Assembly: GCA_023376005.1 (NCBI GenBank)
Contig: CM042157.1
Coordinates: 55,633,287-55,697,286, forward strand
DNA length: 64,000 nucleotides
Direction: 5' to 3'
Source of the DNA: Doryteuthis pealeii
Lineage: Eukaryota > Mollusca > Cephalopoda > Myopsida > Loliginidae
Below, piece by piece: positions 10,734 through 22,918 of this stretch (positions are counted from its first letter, which is position 1; each line of letters starts with the position of its first letter). Both the position numbers and the translations under genes were made by a program. Under the pieces are notes generated by a model. The model ran no database searches and was not told the DNA's origin. It saw only the letters and a program-made list of their open reading frames with translations.

Positions 10734-12440
10734 GTCTCTGTGGGTGTGATTTTTTTTTGGTAGCTCTGTGCAAGGCATTTCCATATTAGCTGTTTGTTGA
10801 CCAATTCAATGTTAATCTATAGAAACATTGCTTAGAGGCCCCACTGTGATATAGGACTATGTAAAAGTTGTTTTGCAAACTATTGTAATTAAAAGTGAGT
10901 GCTTTATTGTTTTCATGCTATTCTACTATGACATACAATTGCAAATCAAATATCATGTTTTGTTTTGTTTATTTTTTATATATATGATTGACTTGTTTGA
11001 AAATACCCTCTGTAATCGTTGTTGCCCTGAAATGTAGAATGCATGAGAGAACTGACAAACTGCTGAATTATGTAGAATGATACTTTGTTCCATTCATAGA
11101 CATATGCAGCTGTGAAAACTGAAATTAAACAAACATTTGCATAAGCACATGGGAAAAATTAGACATACAGGTGCAAACCAAACCATTTACAAAGAGACAA
11201 ACAAATTTTACATACATTCAGTGACAATATAACAAAGAACAAATAAACTTTGAATTAAGTTTATCACTGTGTGTGGTTATACTTAAAATCAACAAGAAAC
11301 ATTTACACCTATACAAGTTACAAATTCTAACATTTAATCATTAAAATTTATTCTTCATTTACAAAATGTAATAAAATGTATATTAGAAATGATTTCTAGG
11401 ATATTTAACTTAAATGCATAAATTATGTGTGTGTTTTGGGAAGAAATAACTTAAAATCCGATTATAAGTATAATCTAAGAGAAATAATTTGTTTAAACTA
11501 AAGTATACAATTTTTAAAAAGTTGACATATTTTACCTCAGCACCATGTGGGCAAAGGGGATTTGGGCTTATAGCCTCTTATATACTGAGTAAAGATGCAG
11601 GCAGATGACCTGGCCATTTTGAAGGTCTATTTAAAAAGGAACTTTTACAATTCTCAGTGCGTCTCATGAGTAGGGGTCAAAATTCATGTGCTCTAGAATC
11701 CGAGCCAGCCAACTTTCTATCGTGTTTAGGCCTAAGACTTTAGTATATTTACTGTACCATTTTTACATTATCTTTCTACTTTTATCTTGATGGAGTAATA
11801 TTTCTGTTTTCTTTAAGCCATGTCACTGGCAGTCTCAGACATTTAGTGTTGGCAAAACAAACCTGCTGATTATATGGAACTGCTCTCTGGCAGTAGCCAC
11901 ACCCTCAATTTTGCAAATTTTCTGAAACTAATTTGCCCACTCTACAAGGATTAAAAATATTATCGGCTTGTGACAAGGTTAAAAAGGGTTTTTATAAATT
12001 TCCCAAGGTAAAAAAGAATTAACTTGTTAGGATGTCTGTTTGATAATCATGAATGATTTTTGGCTTTTAATTTTTTTTTTTTTCATTATTGAAAATATTT
12101 TATTTATCCATTAACAAACTTGTTTGGCCACCAGATTAATTATCCCTATTCTTTGATTATTGGTGAGGATATTAATGATTTTTTCTTTTTCTTTCTCATG
12201 GTAGCAAAACCATTTTTGCTACATTATTCTACTCTATAGTGATAATGAGTCTAATGAATTTAAAGCTATCAGGGTCTGTTTTAACCTCGTCATTTAATGT
12301 CTCTCAGATTTGTTGAAAGATGAGTTAAAACGAGTATGCTGTAGCACACTCTAAAATTGTTGGATGCTTACTTGGAAATTCAAAGTATGAGCCCTGTCAT
12401 TACAATAGGGTTTCAAGTAGAAGTGTACTAGGACACGTTT
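9950..12440. other. No gene seen; homopolymers and a CT microsatellite
   Basis: Contains a C10 run at 10181-10190, poly-T at 10349-10373, a 12-bp hairpin at 10385-10432 (ATTAAGTAAGCA with TGCTTACTTGAT), and a (CT)n tract of about 65 bases at 10670-10738. The segment 11530-11720 is less AT-rich but not recognised. Confidence 0.6.
10670..10738. repeat. (CT)n microsatellite
   Basis: An essentially pure CT repeat that degrades into CTGT units at the 3' end. Confidence 0.95.
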
Positions 12441-12444
12441 TGTT

Positions 12445-12725
12445 GGAGGCGTGGGGTGTAATGGTTATCATCATAAGAAATGAATACTGTGACATAAGTT
12501 AAATTCCTGGACGAAGTTGGTTGCATTTCACATGGTGCTAATACCCTTAGGAAAGGTATGCATCCAACTATTCTCTCACCACCTTTTGGTAAATGATAGG
12601 GCAGACTGGGCTTTTTAATCTTGGTTAGGCAACCAGTTTAGGAGAAGGAAAATTGAATTCAGTAGTGTTAAACTCTGCTTAAAAATTAACCTTGTGTTGC
12701 ATTTAGCTCATATAGAGGGGCAGTT
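12445..12725 (+). repeat. SINE family A, near full length
   Basis: Head GGAGGCGTGGGGTGTAATGG (box A) then TTATCATCATAAGAAATGAA; body ACTATTCTCTCACCACCTTT and AACCAGTTTAGGAGAAGG; 3' end ACCTTGTGTTGCATTTAGCT. A good reference copy for this window. Confidence 0.85.
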
Positions 12726-13706
12726 TTTTAAAATTATTTTATCACATCCTAGGTGATAGATATTGAAATGTTTTTTTTTTTATAAAAAATTTGATTCTGA
12801 AAACAAATGTGCCTCTTGACACAGGTAATCTGTCAGGTTTTGCTTTAAATCTATTTATAATATCATGATGTAAATATAAGTATATTTGTAGAAGTTATAT
12901 GAACTTGTGGTTTGTTGAAACAGCAGTTTCTATCAGACAAGTATAGTCTAAAGAATCCTTTATCTAGTCTGTACCAGATATGGGAATTTTTTAGAGACTT
13001 AAAATGAAACAAAGTAGCAAAACTGATTTCAGATTTGAATCTGCTTTTTAACTTAGTGATATTCTACCATGTGAAATTTACATTAGACATTCAAACTAAT
13101 ATTTAAAAAAAATTGAAAATTTATTAAGAATGATGATCAACCAGTTTCTAGGAAATCAATTTATTCACAATCCTTTAAGATAAATATAACACTACATCTA
13201 TATGCATGATTTACTAAGCTAACATTAGAAGGGGGGGTACACAAACTCACCTGAAGAGTAATTTACCTATGTGAGAATGATCAGTGAGTGAATATCTTAA
13301 GTAGAGATGGTCAGCTGATAATGTTTTGTAAAGACAGGAAAATTGGCCAGAGTCCTTGCTTCAAAATTTCATAAATCATCAAATTATGAATAAAATCAAC
13401 TATGATTATTGCTTAAGCAAGTTTTTCACCATTACCTTCATTGTTTGTCTTAAAATTTTCTATTGAGTTGTAAGCAGAGACTTTGGCATCAGATTAGTTT
13501 TTCACACCCACCATCATTGAAACCAAAGTTGAGAATATTTACTTTTTGAAATATGAGTGTGTGAAAAGCCAAATAAGAAATATATCTGAAGATTAAATTG
13601 AAAAAGATCTTTCATCTATACTAGTCAACATGCTCTAAAGTCAGAAACTTTGTAGTAAGTACATGTAGTTTTTATTTCATATTGAATTTCATATCCATGC
13701 ACATCA

Positions 13707-14394
13707 TCAGTCAAGAATTTCTGGCCTAATAAGGTAAATCATGAAATAGATATACAGCTAATATTTGGAAATTTTGGCTGGACAGATTTAAATGGATTTG
13801 TTTAAATAGGGATTTATTTATGCATAGACACTGAGAATGTCAGTCAGTAAATAATGTTTATCTCCACTTAAGTGATACTAATATGCTAATGGTTATTATT
13901 TTAATTTTTTAACCATTAGTATATTAGTATCACTTATAATGATAAAGAATTGGGGGAAAACATTATTTACTGGCTTACATTTAATGTCTATTGCCTGTGG
14001 TGTAATGTTTATCCTTGTAGGAAATGGACATGGTGTCACAAGTTCAAATCCTGGACAAGGCTGGTTGCATTTCAAGTAGTCTTAATACTCTTGGGAAAGG
14101 TATGAATCTGATTATTCTCCATCCAGTAAATAGGACAGATTGAGATCTTTAACCTTGGTATGGCAACCAGTCTAGAAGGAAAATTCTGCATTCAAAATTG
14201 TTGAACTCTGCTTAAAAATTGAGGTTTTTGCATCTTGCTTGTGTAGAGGAGTTGGTAAATACATACTTTAAATGTCTGTGCATCCATAATCCCTATTTAA
14301 CAAATCTATTTAAATCTGGTTAGCCAAAATGTTCAAGTTCTAGCTGTATATTTATTTCATGGTTTACCTTATTAGGAATGAAACTCTTGCCTGA
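13707..14394. mobile_element. Foldback element with about 190-bp arms, right arm split by a SINE
   Basis: Left arm 13707-13893 and right arm 13911-13989 plus 14278-14394 are reverse complements (for example CCTAATAAGGTAAATCATG against CATGGTTTACCTTATTAGG) with an 17-base centre. The right arm is interrupted at 13990-14266 by a SINE. Coding sequence absent. Confidence 0.85.
13990..14266 (+). repeat. SINE family A, inserted in a foldback element
   Basis: Head GCCTGTGGTGTAATGTTTAT, box-B-like AAGTTCAAATCCTGGACAAG, and the standard body. Flanked by imperfect duplications ATTTAATGTCT (13979-13989) and TTTAAATGTCT (14267-14277). Confidence 0.85.
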
Positions 14395-14962
14395 TTTTTA
14401 AAAATTTCTTAATACAGTTTTGAATACTTTTCAAATATGTTTGCAAGTGGATGATTTCTCTGAAGAGATAGAATGTTTTTGTATTGAATAATTTCTGGTT
14501 TTGTTTTTATTTTAGATATGTATAATATGAAGCATTGTTTATTCTAAAAAATTCTTTTTAACTTTTCTTAATTGATCATCTCCCTATTTCAAAAATATGT
14601 ATTTAAAAAAAAAAAAAAGGATTAATTTCTAACATATGTAAATAATTATAAAATAGGCCTTTTAGAATAATGTTTTTATTTTTCTATCTCATTCTTTACT
14701 AAGTTTTTATAATTGAAAAAAAAAAAAACTTTTAAAAATGTAGTTTAATTAATCTCTCATCATATTTATCGAAATATAATATTTTATACTTATTAATATG
14801 GTTAGTGGTGTTTTTTTTGTTTTTTTTACAGTATTAGATTTCTCTATTTTAAAATGTATTCATTTCATAAACATTTAGTTTGTGAAGAGGACACAGTTTT
14901 AGCTTAGATTATAATTTATTTATAATAAATGAATTGTAACAATATAAATTTATCCCTGTCTG

Positions 14963-15180
14963 CAGGACTTAGAATAGGCTGACTGTATCCGCTGCAGAGG
15001 GATAAGACCCCTAAAGGAGTTTCCTGGGTATGACACTAAACTACATCTGGTGGTGAGGCTCCAGTTCTGGAGATTGTTGAATACCTCTTCATTACCATTA
15101 CTCTCAGTTCCACTCTGACCTAGAGTGGTAGTACCTGTTCGGGTTCCATTAATAGAATACTTCTTTACATATATTTTTTT
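14963..15180 (+). repeat. Family B repeat, 5' body only
   Basis: GCAGGACTTAGAATAGGCTG start, TCCAGTTCTGGAGATTG, CCACTCTGACCTAGAGTGG, GTAGTACCTGTTCGGG. The tail is missing. Confidence 0.8.
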
Positions 15181-15979
15181 TAAAACAAAGCCTGTCTGGT
15201 GTGCAGTTTTGTTTATGTTTTAATACTAGCTTGTAAATTGTTTTTTTTTTGTTTTTTTTTACAAAATTGAAAGTTTGACAAAAAAGCCTGACATTAAAAC
15301 ATTATCAAATTTTCCCACATTATACATCAAAATAATTCTGAGATTGTCTATTAATGATATAGTGCTCTTTTTTGCTTACTTTATACTTTTTGAAAAAATC
15401 TCTGTCAACTTTGATGGCTTATATTTTCACTAAAATTTAGTCTTGAAAAAAAAAAATTCATATTTCACATTTTTGGCTGTTCAAAGCAAAATACCATATT
15501 AACACGCTGTAAAAAATAATTCAATGGATAAAAACACATACAAATTACATATTTAGAAATGTTTTATTTTCTTTCCAATCATATGAATATTTTTAAGAGT
15601 GGACCTGAAATACACGAGAAATTCCAAGTTGAACTGCTTAAGTTCCAAATTTGTCATGACCACCAAAATCATTAAAGTGCTGGGATTTCCATTCATATAA
15701 AAATATCATTACAAAATACAGAAATGATGTAGTAATATAATTATACATGACAGTCCACTCTATTGCCTAAGGACTTCCACTCACAGCATTTATGTACTCT
15801 AATATCATTGTTCTGGAGATGGGTTGTACCCCCCCTCCTCCCCAAAAAATCTGTACATTAATTCTCCGTAACATCTCCAACCTTACTTAGTAATACCACA
15901 CAGTAATCTAATCTGTATAGGATCTGACATCTTTGACATGACCTTCAAACTTCAGGAATACTCTTCTTATGCCTATGAG

Positions 15980-17330
15980 AGGCCATCCCTTTCTCTACAG
16001 GTATATCTACTGATGCCATCAACATCTCTTCAGGTGTATTGGAAATTTCAGAAACAGCTGCTACAACCATGATTTTTTAAACATCCAGTTTGTTTGAGTT
16101 CTCAGACACTCATATGACAGTGATCTCTGGAACATATATTTCTGCTGTCTCTGCAAACTTAGGTGTCAGTTTAAGTTGATCAACATGTCTCCTTATCAAG
16201 CCACTAGCCACTTTTACTTAAAAAATAAATGGCTCTTATCCGTCTTATGGTGCCTTCCAACCAACACTCTCTCCTTTTCTAAAAATCCATTCTAGAACCA
16301 TTGACATTATTTTTGTTCTTTATTCCATTTGATTCCTGTACCACATTATACAATGAAGAGCATTAGGTTTCAGTAAATGAAAAGTAGTAACTGCCATTTG
16401 AATATTAACTTGGTCAGAGGATCCTCAGTTGTGGTGTGTGGCATGATTAGGTATGAAAAAAGAAATCGATTGACTTTAATTTCAGTAGAGCTCTTTCCTA
16501 TTGAGCTTAATTTCTTCAGTACCTACTTGAAAGTTCATACCATTCGCTTAACCTGATTGTTTTGCATGTCATCTTTGTCTGTATCCAAGTTTGGCCATCA
16601 CACAAAACTTCAAGCAAGGACTTTCATTTGTACCATCCCTATGTGTGTTTGGTGTAGTTCTTGTAGTACATTTAACCTCAACTTAGGAGCGATGATCACT
16701 CAACTTCCTCACAGTCACAACTTAATTCTTTTCATCTGGTAAAATAGGGTCTCAATTTTACAGTCAAATGATAATTTGTTAGTTCATACACTCTGTTTAT
16801 TATTGAATTCCTCATTTCCAATCAAATTTAAGTTACAGTTACTAATCTATCAGACCCAATATGTTAACAACATTTATAGGTTGGGAGGGGGGAATCTTTG
16901 TTTCTATCACCAATTGGTAAGTGACTGAGGTAGTTATAAGATCCTGTTCTGTACACAAATTGGTAATTGTAAGCTGACAAGAACAGGACCATTGCTATTC
17001 TTGGGAGGTTGCAAGAGGAAAATTAGTTTTGTTCTCTGCAAATAGTCCCAATTTGTGGTCAGTATATAACTTGGGGGAGGGGGATTCCATGCATATACTT
17101 GACTGCAAATACTAGAGCCAACCCTTCCTTTTCTATATAAGCATACTTTTTCTCTGTGGCAAACAGTGTTCGAGATATGTAACACACATCATTCATTTTA
17201 TGGGGTATCACTACCCCAATTCAATATACTCAAATGTTTTTGGAAGGGTTGAAATTTGTCAACATTGGTTCTGACCAAGAAAATTCCTAAATGACATTTT
17301 TAGTAGTGAATTTCAGACCCAATAAATTTG
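15980..17330 (-). pseudogene. Ty3/Gypsy-type pol remnant (RNase H to integrase C-terminus), integrase core deleted
   Basis: Seen on the minus strand, in order: an RNase H block with VCYISRTL and then YAYIEKEGLALVFAVKY (about 17240-17080), a LSAYNYQFVYRTG block (about 16980), a zinc-binding-like block LHQTHIGMVQMKVLA with WPNLD (about 16650-16580), an NQVKRMV block (about 16550) and an integrase tail ending RRHVDQL (about 16180). Numerous stops and frame changes show it is dead. Between the WPNLD block and the NQVKRMV block the integrase catalytic core is absent: the two lie a few codons apart at about 16548-16575. LTRs are not certain; TGTCATG near 15751 read on the minus strand could start one. 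The element belongs to the Ty3/Gypsy group; its clade is left open. Confidence 0.85.
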
Positions 17331-18597
17331 TTTTTTGTTTTTTTTACAATAAATGTAAAATAGTATAAGTAATATAAAATAGATCTTATACTTACTTCAA
17401 TTGAATAATGGTAAATGCTATTCAAATTATAAAAGCAAAACTTTATTTGAATTTCTTAAGCTAACTCTAGGTAGGAACTAGCAAAATTTCAAACATTTTT
17501 GGCTTTCAGTTTTCGAAAAGGCCTTCATAGAATAAATGTCTAAATATAATTACATTCTGGAAACTATTTTTCCTTTTTAGTTTTGACTGCATTCATTCTG
17601 AATCAATCAGATTTGAATTTCTTGTCTGATGAAAATGTAGACAATTATGTAAATTTCAAATGAATCTTAGTTGTGTTTCTGTGTTTGTACTGAGATTGTC
17701 TTATTGAATATTTTTTAGTATGAGGCTAATGTGTAAAGATTTGCCATGTAAAAATATTTCTGATGAATGTTTAATTTTGGCAAGATATTTAAATTGTATC
17801 TGAGCAAACATATTTAAATGAGGAGTTGGCTACAACTTTTTAAAAATTGTTTATCTTGGGAGCTTTGTCTGCTTACACAGAATAACATCGATAATTATTC
17901 TTTAGTCAGAATGTGTAAGTTTCTGAAAGTGGTCTTTCCACTTCTGGAGTCTACCTTTTTGGTTGGTTGCCTTTAATTTCAATGTTGTGGTACTTTTTCT
18001 CCCACTAATTTCACTTACAGTTTGCCATGCTAATTATAGTTCTAATCATTAGGAATGTTCAAAATGCTGAGAGAAAACTCACTACAAAAATTATTTTTTG
18101 AGTTTTAAGAAAATAACTTAAATGTTCAAATACCTTTTTTTTGGGGTCTTGAAATTTTTGAATTTTTATTTTTTGAATTTTGAATTTTTTATTTTTATGA
18201 TGCAATCTTCTGGATTTATATGTATAGAAGTGTAAAAATTAGCAACTGGAATTTTTTAAAATCAAATGAGCAAATGTTGAAACAACCCCACATCTTAACA
18301 TTTCTTTTTCAAGTTTAAAAAAACAAACCTATAAGTTATAAAATTAATTCATTAATGAATAAAGTGCTGAAAATGTCTTTAAAATTGAACAGTTCCCTGA
18401 TTTTTGGTAATTGTTCTAAAATTAAATTAAAAAAAAAAATTATTACCCCAGAGTAAAATTGCACATACCAACTAATCATCATTACACAAGAGATTGAATG
18501 GTTTCCTTAGAAAGAAAAAAATACTAGATTAAACAATGAAACCAAATAGAAAAACTGTGATATCAAACGCGAAAAAAAAAAAACAACAAAATCAAAA

Positions 18598-18642
<45 letters not shown>

Positions 18643-20285
18643 TATCTGAATGCTAAATAATATACTTTTTCCCCTTAGTTATTGCAGATTTTACATATGC
18701 ATAGTTGATTTATACGTGTATAGTCATTTAGTAGAGAGCATTACATTTATTAATTTTTTAATGTTTTTGATGACTTGATTAAATTTAAAAAAAAAGAAGT
18801 TACAGTATTATGATGATATTAATATCAACAAAATATAACTTGACTAATTAACCCCCCCCCAAAAAAAAAATAATAATCAAAACAGTTATATAATAACAGA
18901 ATATTGTTTTTTTTTTTGTTGTTTTTTTTTCCCTCTTTTTTTTATTATTAATTTGTTAAGCATTTAAGTTTGGGCAATTTTAATACTCTTCTCTTTTGAA
19001 CAACTAAGAGGCTTGCTTCATTGATGGCTATTGTCCATTGGGATTTTCCAACCCTAAAACCCACGTAGAATTAATTAATATTGAACATTTTGCCTGGACA
19101 TATAATACATTTATTCTTGTATTTTTTTTCTCACTAATTATGTATGCTATAAAATCTGAAGTAGACAGCCTCTAGAATTGAAGCCAAATGATTTGTTTAT
19201 CTTGAAAAAAACATCTGAGAAAATTAATTTATTACTGCACCTTGCTTTGGTTTCTTTGTTTAATGGGGTATCAATCTTTGTGGATTATTTAAAGCAATCT
19301 TTGTAGAAGAACAGAAGTTGTACTATTTAACCCATAATTGGGCTGCATCTTGGATATAAAATTTCAACATTGGTGAATATTTTTTTTTTTTGTTAAATAT
19401 TGTTTTCTGTATTTATTCAATTTAATTTAATTTTTTATCTAGATTGAAGAATTTTTTTTTAATTACCTGCTCCTTTTCTGATTTAAAACTCAAGAATTTC
19501 ATTTGAAACTTTAGATTTATGAATATGTATGAATTTAAAAGAAGGCTTAAGTTATTTGTACAAACCAGATTAACATTTTGTATATTTTGCAGAAAAAATT
19601 GTTTTAATCTAATTAACTACAGGCAGTTAGTGTGAATTTGTTGCCCTTGACTGTAACAACTGCATATCATTCATAATAACAAATGGGGTAAAAAATAAAG
19701 TCATGCTACTGACCTTTGCCTGGGTTTTTAACGGAGATATTGTTGTATTGGTTTACAGTACAGCCTTATTATCTAAACTTAATACTAGTGACCTACGAAT
19801 AGTTCATTATATGGATACAATTTTGTATGTGTGTATTTAAAAATGTTGTGAGTGTGTTATTAGTTTACTTTTCAATTCATGTATGCTCAGATGATATGCA
19901 ACAGTTTTCCCAAGTGTTTACAATCCATTATCTTTTATTTATAAAGCATCTTTTGGTTGAATAATCATTATATTCTTTATGTTGTGTTTAAACAAAAAAA
20001 ATTTTTAAAAATCAAGTTGTCTGTATTTTTTAATTAATGCATTTCTAATAATTTTCCGATACTGATGGTTTCTAAAAACTTTTACTTTTGTATAAACATT
20101 CTGTGGTTTCAAATTTATTCTACCGATTGTAGATTAAGTGTCAATATTTTTCATAATATGTTCTCAAAAGCCATTGCATGACAGAATTCGTTTTGGTTAA
20201 TTCAAAGTACACAAAATCATTTCTTAACAGCTATAGTTTTTGAGACCTTGAGTAACAATGGAAAATTTGGTGCTTCCAAAGTCTT
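17331..20285. other. No gene seen; AT-rich, one dispersed repeat and a (TA)n tract
   Basis: Holds the dispersed repeat H copy (18110-18565, minus relative to the copy at 30815) and (TA)n at 18601-18637. Otherwise low-complexity DNA with nothing recognised. Confidence 0.6.
18110..18565 (-). repeat. Dispersed repeat H, copy 1
   Basis: Its reverse complement matches 30815-31125: GTGCAATTTTACTC, then AAAAATCAGGGAACTGTTCA, TATTTTTTTCTTTCTAAGG and ATTCATTAATGA occur in the same order and spacing. Family unknown. Confidence 0.65.
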
Positions 20286-20289
20286 AATA

Positions 20290-20450
20290 ATAAACTTAAA
20301 GTGCTATGCTGTCCTTAACAAATCTTGGAAGCAGTATCCCCCCAAAAATCATCTGTATTAGCTCTGTGGATTCTGGATGCCATGCAGAAAACCTGGGACA
20401 GGTGGCGAGAGAGTCATGGGTATCCATGCTGTCAGTGTAACTTGATGATG
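20290..20450 (+). pseudogene. Short RTE-like LINE remnant with internal deletion
   Basis: Seen on the plus strand: AVLNKSWKQYPPKNHLY, then after a jump DSGCHAENLGQ, and in another frame RVMGIHAVSVT. The first block corresponds to the VLNKSWKHHPTKKQ region of the LINE at 31930-32515; the second and third correspond to the extreme C-terminus. The intervening segment (the RYAGHCW block of the other copy) is missing. Same family as the copy at 32 kb, opposite strand. Confidence 0.65.
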
Positions 20451-20459
20451 TATAGTTAG

Positions 20460-21565
20460 TCAATATCTTAAATGTTTTAAGAAATAAATTTAAAAAATTA
20501 TTTTTGTAGACAGCCTGTATATCAATTTGTTAAGCTGTTTCATTTCACAAAAATATTTCTCTTTGGTGGACTTATGGAAAATTAATATATACACCAGATT
20601 CTTTTCATTTGCATATTTCTGTATTTATATTTTTTCAACTTCAAAGAATTGGATTCAATTTGTTCAGCATAAGTAATGATTCATTCTGTATAAAAGCAAA
20701 TTTTAACAATTAGAAAAAGAAATACTTCCATCTGATAATAGTAAATTTAGTTAGTAAAAAAAGAAATAAAAATCTAAAATTTTGTGCATAGTATTCGTAA
20801 ATTCTTGAAATACATGAATTTAGTTATTTTTGGTTGATTAATTCAAAAACACTTTGAAATTTTTCTTTGATTATTTTTAAGTACTGGTATCTTAAAAAAA
20901 AACTGTCAGGTATTATTATTTTTGAATTTAAGATTTAATTGTTGAAGCTGAGTTTTTAACTTTTTATGTATTTTTAAAGATTATCTTGTATTTCCAATTG
21001 AAAGAAAGTCCTAACACATAATTTAATCTTATATATTTAAAAAAAAAATCTCTTTTTATCTCTATTGAAATTTCAAATTCAACCCCATATAGCTAAGCTT
21101 TTCACCGGAGTAAAAATTCATTTTTTGTATATTGCTTTCAGGTATATCTTCATTTATCTAAATATTTTCATAAAGATCCAAATTTCCTCTTTGATTTATT
21201 GACACTTATTCATTAATTTAATTCTGCTTTTAAGAAAGTCTCTCTTGAAGCCAATATTTAGTATTTGTAATTAAATGTAATCTTTTAAGCTTTATGTTAT
21301 GCCATCTCTTCTGTCTCATAAATGCATGCAACTACTACATTGTCTTATGTCTATTCATCTTAGTATCAATCAGTCTCTCCTGTGCTTTTATATACAGTAA
21401 CTTTGTGATCGCATATTGGTCACTGTGCATTTATAGAATTACCTCAATCTGATTCATGATTATTAGTTATGCACATCTCACAAGTATCACAGATTTTACA
21501 AGTTATAGATAAGATGCTACTTACAAAACCAAAAAAAGTGTTTGTGTATAAATATGTATTGCTAC

Positions 21566-21601
<36 letters not shown>

Positions 21602-22867
21602 AGGCTAAAATCAAAGCTGATTTTGAAAAATTCAGAATGATAAAATGGACATATCATCAAAAGAAATTATTGAAAATTCTCATCTATAGAAGTAGAAATA
21701 TACTATGATATGAGGGAAGTTTTGCAAGATTTTGGTATGTGCTAGTTTGTCATGTATATATCATATGACCGAAGTAGTTCAAGCCATGGAAAGTACCACT
21801 GTGACTGGTAGTATTGTGGTAGTTGGTACACTGACTCCATGTGTGCTTTGAAAGTCACACAGATGAACATACATCGTAGTCTAATTCAAGAACTTTATAC
21901 TGTACAAGTTTTGAACTGAGTCAATACAGTAGGAGTTAAAGAAATATTTTTCTGCATCAAAAAGAATTCTATTTGTTTACTCTAGATATCTTTGAACAAT
22001 TCTGTTGGAAAAATTATTAAAAAAAATCATACTTGCTATATTATTGCACTTGATAATAGGGAATTGAAATAAACCAAAACTAGATGCAATGACATACGAC
22101 ATCTGCTTTGAAATGATTATAGTCTGCTTATCTATGAGTAGAGCTATGATAAGAAAGAAAGCTTTGAATAAGAATCTTCCTTGTCATTTATAATCAGAAA
22201 AAAAAAACTAGATATGTTTGCTTCATAGCAAATTGTTGTTCATCATACTTTCTTAATAGAGCAGAAGTTATCTCTCTGTTTCTTCTGAGGGATTTCCAGA
22301 ATTTAAAAAAAAAAATGATCATAATACTAGGGCAAATAAAATCAGAAGTTCTTGGGTTGATGTATAATTTGCTATTATTCAATTTCATATTTAAACTTTT
22401 TTTCTGAAATTCCAAATTTTAGGATTCCTTTGGCAAAAACATTTTTTCCTTGAAGGTATCATTTCTAATTAATTTTTTCTCTCCTTTTTATGCAGCTATA
22501 TTTTTGCATTGTCTTAGTCATTAAATTTATTTTGAAAAGGAAAAGGAATAATTTAAAAAAAATTTATCTTATTTCAAAAGGCCTTAATTTGGCTCAGCTT
22601 CTAGACATGCAACTAAAACTAAAAAAAAAATTTGCAGAACAGCATTGTTACATTTATTCTATTTTTATTAAAAAAAGAAGAAGAAAAAAAAAGAAGAAAA
22701 TAAAAGGCATTTATAAAGCAATAAAAGGAAAATGATCTTTTATAATCATAGAAAAGCTATTATTATAAAGATATTAATTGTAAAATAAAGAATTAACATA
22801 GTAATCTTTCTTTGATATTTCAAAATACAAAAAACTTTACTTGAGTGTGTGTGTGTGTGTGTGTATG

Positions 22868-22918
<51 letters not shown>

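Noticed and set aside
16557..16742. 61-codon plus-strand open frame
   Set aside because: Opposite strand of the Gypsy-type pol remnant.
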